From positions 372,001 through 436,000 of the forward strand of contig VWRR01000003.1 in the NCBI GenBank assembly GCA_013995675.1: DNA of 64,000 bases. Direction: 5' to 3'. Both the position numbers and the translations under genes were made by a program. Source of the stretch: Cyanidiococcus yangmingshanensis. Its lineage: Eukaryota > Rhodophyta > Bangiophyceae > Cyanidiales > Cyanidiaceae. Shown piece by piece: positions 55,709 to 64,000 of the stretch (position 1 is its first letter; each line of letters begins with the position of its first letter). A model generated the notes under the pieces. The model was given only the letters and a program-made list of their open reading frames with translations, made no database searches and was not told the DNA's origin.

Positions 55709-56936
55709 CCACACTCAATCCAGGGAGACTATTTGGACAAAGAAGTTACAGTTTTGAGGGCTTTCTTTTAGGCCCCTGCTCGTTAGCCATCGCAACAAGA
55801 TGCGGAAGACGGTTTATGTCTGGTAGGGTCTCGCCCTGAGCTGTCGCGTTTCATCATACGTGGGTACGGCCCTATCTTCGTGCGGAGACCTATGCACTTT
55901 GGTCTCTCTCTAGTTTTCAAACATAACATCTTCCGATCGTGCATATGGTTTCCAAACTAGGATGACGGTATTCATCGACTCGAATGCGGTGAAAAGTACT
56001 GCGGAGGTGTGTCCTATAGGGCCGCTACAGCTCTCCATCAACTGGAACGAGCTTCACCTAGTGCCCTCTTCAGTGAGGTGATATCTGTTGGTTTTAGAGT
56101 GGTTCATGCGAAGTCCAAGGCCACAACGGGTATGTAAAAGGCTGCACTTGATCGCGCGAATGCTGCTATGATCCCGTACGCTTCAGGATAAGATGCGATA
56201 AAAAGCTGTTGACTAACCTCGATCATCTTTACGTTCTCTGAGAGCGCATCGTACTTAGAGTTCTTTGAAATGTTTCACAATAGAAGGATGGTCTTTCAAG
56301 TCCTTTCAATGCCGGTAAAGATGGCGATACCTTTCGTCTGTTTGTGCATGTGCTCACGGCTGACGACGACGTGAACTTCAGAGAGCTTCCGGAGCCCGAC
56401 AAAGCAAACCCAATCGTGACTATTCATCAGCCCTGCGAGAAGCTTTATCGAGCTGGATTAAAACCTCTAATGAATCCTGAGTCCCCTTGCGGCGCGTTTA
56501 CCGACTGCAGTTCCAAAAGAACACCCTGTTGCCGCAAGTGCCATGCAATACTTCCAGTGCTCATCATACAATCATGAATCGCGGCTGATGGAGCTTAAAA
56601 CGACTTCATCAGGACGCCTCCGGATCCGCATCGAGATCCGTTTGATTCATAGCCCAGATTCACTGCTTTTCGCTTGTTACGTTTGGTTGGCTGCAGGACG
56701 ACCGTTATGCAATCCAAGATGAGTGCATTACCAAAGCGATGACTCAAGTGCTGATGCTGGTTACGGGCGCTCGTGAAACGACTCCAGGCCACAGATCCGT
56801 CCAACTGCATCGTTTCTCACCGCGGACAAAGAAAACTTGAATACTAAAACAACGCAAGTGACTGCGCCGCTGTTTTAGATGCATTCTTCGATAAAACACC
56901 AGAGCAGTGACAAAATTTATAGGGGAGTTTCCAGAT
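55709..56936. other. Spacer, no gene recognised
   Basis: About 1.2 kb between the WDR48 start and the right copy of the inverted duplication. A plus-strand ORF at 56344-56577 has no resemblance to known proteins. Confidence 0.35.
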
Positions 56937-57972
56937 GCTTCTCCGATAATAGGCGTTTCAGGCTCCAAAAACACTAGTAATGTGTCGAGTCCCCTGGATG
57001 ATAGATAGAAAACACTCAATGCATACAGAGCACGCGATAAACCTGCCACCTGCTGGTATGTGGTGATGCTGAAGACCCATTCCGAGGCTGCTCGAGGAGC
57101 CACACGCTCGAGCCGAGCCCCCCAGTCATGGCGATGGTTTTCGGAATTCCGAAAAGAGGCCCAAGCACTCATCAGGCGCTCAGATCACTTGAGAACACGA
57201 TCGCATGCAACATATCGACAGCCCGTCTGCTACAATGAACAGCACGTGAACGAAAATCATGAGGCTATCGGCAACCTGGCTTCGTCGCCGCCCCAGATCC
57301 AGAGAACCATCGTTTCGCCGAAAGCAACAAGAAGCTCTCGTTCGCTCATGTCAGTCCAGCAGGCTCTCGTTCGAGCGCATCGACGTTCTCTGCATATGCA
57401 AGCCAAGTCGATACGCGGATACGCGCGGACAAGAAAACAGATCTGGACGAGTACTCCGTCGAAAGAGCGCCAGTGATGCATTCGAGCCCGGCGCTGCGCT
57501 CTAGCGAGTCGGTCGTGGAGAGCACGCTTCCCAGGACCAGAGGGGACGCCAGAATCGACCGCGTGACTGCGGCGACAAGGGGGATTCTCTTCGCCACAAG
57601 TCGCCATTCGGAACGAGTTCCAGCTGATCCCTTCCAGATCGATGTGGTCTCGCACTCAGTCTGGTTTCTGGACCGGGCATGAAAAACCTTTCGGGCATGA
57701 GACGCGCGCATGCCAGCACGGAGCCAGTCGTATACGGCATGCTCTTCATCGTCTCGAGCGTTTCCATGATCGCCGAAGGAGTGGACGCCGCTTGGATAGA
57801 GGCATAAACAGGTGTTGCTGTTGCGTTCCCTGAGACTCTGTTCTGTTCTTTACTGTCTGGTGTTGGTGGGCAAGTACCAAACGCATCCCCCAGCTTGCAG
57901 AGTCATTCTCCCGGTGCTATCCATTTCGGGATCAGGCGGGATGATGGATATTTGTTACGTATGTCGCCAAGA
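56937..57972 (-). repeat. Inverted duplication, right copy (1,036 bp)
   Basis: The reverse-oriented copy of 43587-44622, exactly the same length. One substitution puts a stop in a frame that is open in the left copy (TGG to TGA, left coordinate 44206-44208), again arguing against strict coding in that frame. It ends 233 bp upstream of the RAMA-domain gene, and so may contribute to its promoter, just as the left copy lies upstream of prohibitin. Confidence 0.95.
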
Positions 57973-58205
57973 CTTCGACGAGTCAAAACAAAAAGCGAAT
58001 GCTTTTGCTCGCCTGAATCGATTGAGGCGGATCTGTGGCATATCCAAAGGATTGAATCCGCCGCTATTGTGCGGATAACCCAAGCGGAGTCGAGTCGCGA
58101 ACATAAGTGAGATATAGTTCTTTCAAACTTGCGAAATTGTTCTGAGCTGTTTAAATACAAAAACTTACCGAAAGCGAGCTTACTTCAGCTCTGTTATCAA
58201 GGAAA

Positions 58206-60908
58206 ATGCTCGAGAGGGAGTCGTCCCGAAGCGCGAGCGACTCTGAGGACGTTAACGGCTCAGAGTTGCTGAGTCGTTCTGGCTCGAAGAATGTTCACAA
58301 CAAACTATTGAGCTTGAAAGCCGCTGGAATTCTCCTCCCTGGAGATCAAGTAACAGCAAAGTACAAGCGCGATGTCTTCATCGCGGAGCTGGACACTGAT
58401 GGTTTCCTCGTTGTGCTGGGCGCCAGAGAAGCAAGCTCTGGTGCAGACAATAGCGCGGAATATCAAGACCTTATCGGGGTACGTTTCGGGTCACCTTCGA
58501 CTTTCCTGAACGCTATGGTGAATCTGTATCTCTCGCGTTGCCGTGGAAGGCGGGGCCGTGAAAAGATGGACAGTTGGGGACTTTGTCTAGTCCAGCGGCA
58601 CCAAAAGTCTTTGGCGCAGTTGTGTCGTCAGCTGGAGCAGAAGGCTGTTGCTTTTCCTGGAAACTCCACAGAAGAGAGCGCCGCACAAGATGGGCGCTCC
58701 TCGGAGAAACGACCGGCCCCTTCCTCGGGCACTCTTATCCGGAGCCGGAGAGGAAAGAGCTCTGGAGAATCATCTTCATCAGCGAGCGCATCAGAAGGAT
58801 TTCACGATGCAGAAACCCGTGGAAAAGATGCTTCGCAAGCATCACGAGCTGATGATGAGTCTGATTCGTCCGACTCGGATAACAAAGGCGATGAGAAACA
58901 AGTTGAACCGAGGCGTGAAAGGCGATTGCCGCGAAAAGAATCATCTCGCATGAATACTTCGACAAGATCCGCAAGCGTATCCAGGTCGATCGAAAAAAAG
59001 CCGACCGCAGAAAAGTCGGGAAAAGTTTACAAAAAAGGGCAACAAGCAAGTGCATCAAGCAAAGCGATTGGGGAACCAACTCGACGCCGATCTGCGCCAA
59101 CACAATCGAATCAGAAAAACTTGGAGGAAGCGCAAGAATCGGACTTTAGTCTGTCGAGCCCCTCAACAGAAGCTGAAACCCAAGTTCTTCTTAGTGATCG
59201 TGGAAATAATGCAAGAGAAACATCTTTGAAAGTGGAGGCATCCCAGCTGGCAATAAGCTTGTGGAATCTCTCAGACTGGGTAGCAATTGCTCGTAGAATG
59301 TTAGATATGCTTACCCTGAAGCCAAAAGTTTTGCTCAGTGATCAGGAGCCAGTCAGCTGTGAGAACATGCAGGCATTCGTGGACTATGTGAAGAGCGCGG
59401 CCTTGAATCTAGCTCCACATAGCCACGTTGACGACGCATGTCTTGCGTCTTTCGCGGCCGGTGTTCTCCAAGGAGCTGCCGAAGTAAGACAAGCTGTAGC
59501 ATCGCGTTCCTCGAAAGATGCCATTTTGAGTAGCAGTGATGCACTACGTGAATTGAACATGACCGGCAACCTGAAAGAACATGGGACGCTTGAACAGGTT
59601 CCCTCAGGCAAGTCTCCAGACGCGGAGGCTGCTGAAGACTCGAGTGAGCTGGGGCGCCTCGAATCTCGCGCTTCCGAATCAGAGCGTGGTTCAAAACGTC
59701 GAAAGTCTGAACTTGACGAACTTCGATCGAAGCTGGAGTCGGAGATGGGAGCTCGACAGGAACTTGAGTTGGAACGCCGAAACCTGCTCGTTCATTTCGC
59801 TGATGCTCAAAAACTGATTGTTCGCGAAGCCAAGCGACGAAGGACGCTCGAAGAGGACCTCGCCACGGAACGAATGACTGTGAACGAGTTGAATGATCGA
59901 ATTGATCGAGTCAAATTGCGGTTAACTCAACTGCTCGGAGTCGGCAACTTTGTTGACTCAGACCATATACCAGAGCAGCATCGTTCACAGGAATCGAGTC
60001 AACAAATCGAAGATGCAAATACGGAGGATAGTGTCCAGCATGTCCCAATCAGGGAGAAACCTGAAAATGAGACAGCTGAAGTGATCCCTACTGCTGCAAC
60101 GGGCGCAAGTCAAGAACCGAATCGTTCGATGGATCAAGTAGGTCGAGGCTGGATCATTACGGAAAATCAAGCTTTGAGAGCTCGGCTAGCAAGAATGGAA
60201 AAAGAGCTTAGGGAGTGGCAGAATATGCTAGTTGCGGAAAGATGCGTGCGGTCGCTTCTGACTGATGCAAAAGCCCGTTTGGAATCAGATATTGGCGATC
60301 TGCGGGTTATCTCTGAAAGGGTACACGAAAGGCGGCGGATCCACAAAGAGCCCGCACAGAAAAAGTCCAAGAAAAAACCTGGCCAGAAAGAGCAAGATCA
60401 TAGCACTGCACCCTCGCAACTGCAAACGTATACATTTTCATCCGCGCCGCCAACACAATTCGTTTACGGAAATGAGAATGCAATGTACGATCGGGTCGAC
60501 GGGTTCCTTCTTCCGCCTGTGCAAGGCGGCTTCCCTGGTATGAACCCATATCCGACATTCTATCACAACCAAGCGTTTACGCCTCAGAATGGCCTCATAT
60601 CCGAACCGCCGTTGCTAATCTCAAATAACACTGGATGGCCGCCGCACGAGGAGATGCCGCCGCCATTTGGGATGGGACAGCATATGGTATATCTGGACCG
60701 AACGCAGTTTGGTGTCCAGGGCGGTAATATGCAGTTCACAATGGGTATGGACCCAAATATACGCATGGGATATGTCGCTGGGCAGGATCGGGGTCTTGAG
60801 GACAACTTCAGAATGGCCGCTCCATCATCAATGCAACTCTATCCGCCCGAAGCATACCAGCACGACCCGACACTCTACGGTTACGGGAATACTCCAGCTA
60901 TGCGGTAG
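58206..60908 (+). CDS. RAMA-domain coiled-coil protein
   Basis: A 900-residue protein, intact from the ATG at 58206. Residues about 35-145 fit the RAMA fold (restriction-enzyme-adenine-methylase-associated; also in eukaryotic MPND): LKAAGILLPGDQVTAKYKRD, IAELDTDGFLVVLG, GVRFGSPSTFLNAMVNLYL, DSWGLCLVQRHQKSLAQL, i.e. a G-x-L start, a dG strand, an SPS helix and a W-rich end. Then a long Ser/Lys/Glu-rich disordered part with phosphorylation-like SDSDSS patterns, a helical block near 360-440, charged coils (about 500-590 and 660-710) and a Pro/Met/Tyr/Gly-rich tail. The RAMA domain is thought to bind modified DNA or chromatin, so a nuclear chromatin role is inferred. Composition differs from the GC-rich genes at the left of the window. 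Confidence 0.75.
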   Translation: MLERESSRSASDSEDVNGSELLSRSGSKNVHNKLLSLKAAGILLPGDQVTAKYKRDVFIAELDTDGFLVVLGAREASSGADNSAEYQDLIGVRFGSPSTFLNAMVNLYLSRCRGRRGREKMDSWGLCLVQRHQKSLAQLCRQLEQKAVAFPGNSTEESAAQDGRSSEKRPAPSSGTLIRSRRGKSSGESSSSASASEGFHDAETRGKDASQASRADDESDSSDSDNKGDEKQVEPRRERRLPRKESSRMNTSTRSASVSRSIEKKPTAEKSGKVYKKGQQASASSKAIGEPTRRRSAPTQSNQKNLEEAQESDFSLSSPSTEAETQVLLSDRGNNARETSLKVEASQLAISLWNLSDWVAIARRMLDMLTLKPKVLLSDQEPVSCENMQAFVDYVKSAALNLAPHSHVDDACLASFAAGVLQGAAEVRQAVASRSSKDAILSSSDALRELNMTGNLKEHGTLEQVPSGKSPDAEAAEDSSELGRLESRASESERGSKRRKSELDELRSKLESEMGARQELELERRNLLVHFADAQKLIVREAKRRRTLEEDLATERMTVNELNDRIDRVKLRLTQLLGVGNFVDSDHIPEQHRSQESSQQIEDANTEDSVQHVPIREKPENETAEVIPTAATGASQEPNRSMDQVGRGWIITENQALRARLARMEKELREWQNMLVAERCVRSLLTDAKARLESDIGDLRVISERVHERRRIHKEPAQKKSKKKPGQKEQDHSTAPSQLQTYTFSSAPPTQFVYGNENAMYDRVDGFLLPPVQGGFPGMNPYPTFYHNQAFTPQNGLISEPPLLISNNTGWPPHEEMPPPFGMGQHMVYLDRTQFGVQGGNMQFTMGMDPNIRMGYVAGQDRGLEDNFRMAAPSSMQLYPPEAYQHDPTLYGYGNTPAMR

Positions 60909-62947
60909 AAACCGCGCGGCATCTGGTTTCATTCAAGGCACTGTGAATTTATGAAACAGGCGATGAGGAATGAAATAGTTGCTCGCAAAACTCGCCGGTA
61001 GTTTTTCTGTATTGTTTAGAGCCTGCTTCCTTGTGCCCGAAGCTGGGCATTATACCTACATATGGTTGGATTCGAGAACTGAAAACGGTTTCCCGAATAT
61101 GAATATTGCTTGATGCCACAGGTTCAATCTTTTTTTTGTCCCGTTTGGTCCGCGTAAACAAAATTCTGGACTCACGACTCAGACAGTACAGCACGTAAAA
61201 TAAGGGTAACTTGTCTGTGAGTTGACCACTCAGCGCGAATATTCGGAAGCGCGCCAAAGGTGCAGAGAACCAAACCGCATAAGAATCTGACAAAATTCTC
61301 TGCGTAACGCTCGAGTAAGCAGGGTTTAAGAGTACTCTATCTCGTACATCATGGATGCACGAAACCATCGCTCCTTGGAAAAAAACAGAAGGTTTCAATT
61401 TAGACTCAGCAGTAGCCGTACATCATTTCAAAGTTCACGAGCGCAGTCTGCTCGTATTTGGTGCGCACAGTAGATGCAGCGAGAGAAATTTGTTCCGCCA
61501 CAGAAAGCGTCCTATTTCTTATGCTAACCACATGAAAAGCACTAATATTTTCGACAGTATCGCTCAGGACACAATCTCCGGCGAATGTGAGGCGACGAAC
61601 TCTCGGGAAAGCAGCATGTTTGCGAAACAATCGCATCTGAAACATGATATCTCGATAATCATATCATAAAACAATGAAGTAGCATTCAGATTGATTTAAA
61701 AAAAGCCCATGGCAAGAATAGGGGAAGAGATTGAAAGATCTTTATGAATTCTCAAATAAATCACGATCGCAAAACCGAAGAGAACGCATCAAAATCCAAT
61801 CTCCCTCTTTTTCTTAGAGACCAGATGAAGAGCTAAGTAGCAACCACTGCAAACCTTTTACAAAGCTGTCAGAGCGAGAACCATGATTAGGTTCCGATAC
61901 CGAGACGATTTCAGAGGAGTAGTGTATGAATGCTTCGAAGCGTCTTCAAGAGCTTGTGCAAATAAATCAATTCGTGAATCGGAATAGCTGCGCGCATGCG
62001 GAAATGAATTTAGAGACTAAAAATAAATAAATTTATCTCATGCCAGCCCGCGTCGGATAGGGCGCTTTTGCTTTTTGAGTGTACGTGGTTTCTCAAAATT
62101 GCGTCCATGAAATTTATTTTCCGACTTTTAACGCCGGAACAGGATACGACAAATAGTTGGCCCTTGCTTGTACCTGATCCACTGCCCTTGTGGTCAGAAA
62201 GATGAATTAGGTTTTCAATCCTTCCTGATATACACGTCATAGAGGAAGTAATATGTTTACTTCTGTTCGTCGATCGGCCTCTTTTGCGGGATTCAACAGA
62301 CATGGTAGAATCTAAAGAGAGCTCAATATATAAGCTGCTCGCATCGATCATCCAAGATTGTGGGATCTTCCAGCTCTCTCCTGGTAAAAAATCTTCGTTT
62401 CTATACGTAAATTACTCACGAAGACGCACACGTCGTGGTGTATGCTTCAGCTTCTACCATTAGTTTTTCTCTATCTTGGAAGACAATGTATTTCTGAATC
62501 ATTGTTGCTTTCAATTGCTTACTAGCATCTCTCGCATTTTCTAATTTTTCCGTACTCTCAAAATTCATATCTGATTCCTTTTAAGATGGAAAGTCCTTCT
62601 GTAAGGCATGAGAAAAAATTAAATACGGAGAGTTTCCGGTGCGTATCCAGCTCCCGAAGAGGCAAAACTGTATGAATTGCTTTAATATTTTTTCTGAAGC
62701 GCTCCTGTAGATTTATTTCTGCTTTAGTTGCGACCTAAAAGCGGAGAGAACACAAAGTTCACAGAATGCAGTTGGATAACGCATGCTATGGTGATCGAAA
62801 TGAGAGCGCTTTTTCGCTCAGAAGGGAACATTTTGCGTCTTCATTCCAGTGTATAAATCAAAAAAAAACCAGAGCTGAAGCGCGAACCTTTCAGGTTGCA
62901 AATCGGCTCTTTTGATTCGCCTCTTTTAACTACACAAATATGCTGCT
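60909..62947. other. AT-rich gene-free stretch
   Basis: About 2 kb visibly richer in A+T than the rest of the window, with many A/T homopolymer runs, no tandem repeat that I can see and no recognised gene. Short ORFs (for example 62010-62351 on the minus strand with an ATG) resemble nothing. It separates the RAMA-domain gene from the CENP-C-like gene. Confidence 0.6.
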
Positions 62948-63853
62948 TTATGGACTTGCAAGTGTAGAACGGGGAAGAATATCATTATAAAAGGCCGCTC
63001 TTTCTGGGCTCACGACGCGACTTTGGCAGAATGCGCGGAAACCACTCTTTGGCGCCTCCGAGGCGAAACGGCGACGCACGCTCGGCAGCATATCTCGTGG
63101 TGATGCTGGTGCAATAACCGCTACATTGAGCGTTGGGAATCGAAGTCGCTCATTCAATGAATATTCCACGGTTTCACCGCGCCAGAACCGAAGAACACGC
63201 ATTCTCTTTCGTCGTCCGTTTGCTGTTGACTCTGAGCTCCGGAACTCGATCCGACTTCTCTTGGCAAGATAAATTTCCCGTTCCCGCTGGCTCGCAACGA
63301 GGTTGGCAAACCGAGTCCCAAGACTCCGCTTCTTCGGTATAATTCTCGCTGCTTCGTGTTCTGTCTGAACCGCTTTGGTCAAGCTCGGTCCTTTGTCGTG
63401 TATATCTGCCTCAGAGTAGGTAGCACTGCTTCTCTGAATAAAGTTTTGGTGTGATATCGGCTTCTCCGGCGTTTGCAAGAGTGGTATATCTTGACTGTAC
63501 GGTAGCGAGTCTCCAAAACTGAGATCAAGCCCGTGGTTTTCCACGCCGAATCGATTCTTCTCGGGAGTACAAGCCTCCAGCGATTGTTGTCGAAATGATT
63601 CCCCGTGAATTTTCTCCGGTGAATCAAGTGCAGTCTTCGAATCATGCGCGCCCAGCAAAGCCTCTTCAACATGCTGGCACAGAATTCTGCCACGTTTGCG
63701 GCCTCTTACGAAATGCAGCTTCGACCCGCTATAATCCTCATCAGGATAGTTTTGCCTACTTAAGCTGGTTTGATCTAGAGAGTTTTCCATGTCTGCACCG
63801 AAATCGAGCCGATGCGCAATTGATGCTATGTCTTCTTCATGGCTGCTTACCAT
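62948..63853 (-). CDS. CENP-C-like kinetochore protein (candidate)
   Basis: A 301-residue, mostly disordered basic protein with one strong block at residues 213-231: GRRKRMRVLRFWRGETVEY. This resembles the CENP-C motif (an RRS-x-R-type start, then yWRGER and Y), which binds the CENP-A nucleosome. About 12 residues later VAVIAPASPRD parallels the VIGI-x-YASP stretch after the motif in plant CENP-C. As in plants, the protein ends about 50 residues further on, without an obvious cupin domain. It lacks the usual Pro before the aromatic-Trp pair. Several SPE/TPE sites suggest cyclin-dependent kinase control. The start is the ATG at 63853. The identification rests on one short motif plus context. 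Confidence 0.5.
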   Translation of the reverse strand: MVSSHEEDIASIAHRLDFGADMENSLDQTSLSRQNYPDEDYSGSKLHFVRGRKRGRILCQHVEEALLGAHDSKTALDSPEKIHGESFRQQSLEACTPEKNRFGVENHGLDLSFGDSLPYSQDIPLLQTPEKPISHQNFIQRSSATYSEADIHDKGPSLTKAVQTEHEAARIIPKKRSLGTRFANLVASQREREIYLAKRSRIEFRSSESTANGRRKRMRVLRFWRGETVEYSLNERLRFPTLNVAVIAPASPRDMLPSVRRRFASEAPKSGFRAFCQSRVVSPERAAFYNDILPRSTLASP

Positions 63854-64000
63854 GCACTCGCTGACTGGTGAGCAAGTGCGATTCGGAGCGAAACTACCTG
63901 TGTTTTGGGAGATACTGGCTGCTGAGTTGAATGCTACCGCAGGTGAGAATAGTTTCGAGCATGTCGACTTGCCACAGGCTGCCCAGAACTTTGTGACGTC
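63852..64000 (+). CDS. Start of an unknown gene, cut by the window edge
   Basis: From the ATG at 63852 the frame is open to the end of the window and reads like a real protein (MHSLTGEQVRFGAKLPVFWE, then LAAELNATAGENSFEHVDLP). An in-frame ATG also lies upstream at 63828, inside the CENP-C-like gene on the other strand. The two start codons share the palindrome CATG, so at least one of the two starts is probably further inside its gene. No family recognised. Confidence 0.5.
   Translation, partial: MHSLTGEQVRFGAKLPVFWEILAAELNATAGENSFEHVDLPQAAQNFVT

Noticed and set aside
43587-57972. Transposon origin of the inverted duplication
   Set aside because: The ends have no terminal inverted repeats or target-site duplication and no transposase-like frame, so I call it only a duplication.
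1-64000. CRISPR arrays, bacterial operons or an integrated virus-like element
   Set aside because: No spaced direct repeats, no capsid, polymerase or integrase genes and no long terminal repeats were seen; the gene content is eukaryotic nuclear.

Overview
The window looks like compact nuclear DNA from a unicellular, plastid-bearing eukaryote. The best guess is a cyanidiophycean red alga (Cyanidioschyzon or Cyanidiococcus type). The gene set is eukaryotic: midasin, Trm5, CCR4, WDR48/UAF1, prohibitin 2, a Rho GTPase, an Rpp40-like protein and a CENP-C-like protein. It sits beside plastid-type genes: an NhaD antiporter, indole-3-glycerol-phosphate synthase, an F420-hydrogenase-beta/vinyl-reductase family protein and a twin-arginine methyltransferase. 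Genes are dense, lie on both strands and show no clear introns. The species assignment is inference.

Layout. 0.7-9.7 kb: NhaD antiporter, Rho GTPase, alpha/beta hydrolase, UvrD/Srs2-type helicase and ribosomal protein bS6. 9.9-18.1 kb: a doubtful hotdog-like ORF, beta-amylase, glyoxylate/succinic-semialdehyde reductase, a 46-bp minisatellite, an Mth938/NDUFAF3-type protein and purD. 18.5-34.1 kb: one giant gene, midasin. 34.9-43.4 kb: Rpp40-like protein, an unknown gene, trpC, TRM5, a degenerate kinesin-like protein, two tiny ORFs and prohibitin 2. 43.6-58.0 kb: a block bounded by two 1,036-bp inverted copies of one segment, holding a methyltransferase, a coiled-coil protein, CCR4, an unknown gene, the vinyl-reductase family gene and WDR48. 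58.2-64 kb: a RAMA-domain protein, about 2 kb of AT-rich gene-free DNA, a CENP-C-like gene and the start of another gene.

The most unusual property is that many clearly conserved genes continue from one reading frame into another without a gap. These are midasin (seven changes), helicase, hydrolase, Rho GTPase, Rpp40-like, methyltransferase, coiled-coil and others. Nearly all changes are +1, meaning one surplus base, and in six cases the extra base is a T directly after an in-frame GAC codon. Either this is a biased indel error of the assembly or it is widespread +1 frameshifting. Against random indel noise, midasin keeps one frame for about 8.3 kb and the two 1-kb inverted copies differ by 12 substitutions and no indel.

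Several conserved ORFs have no ATG in frame (NhaD, the methyltransferase, the vinyl-reductase family protein), which fits the same frame problem near their starts. Coordinates below use the best ATG available and span frame changes where homology carries on.
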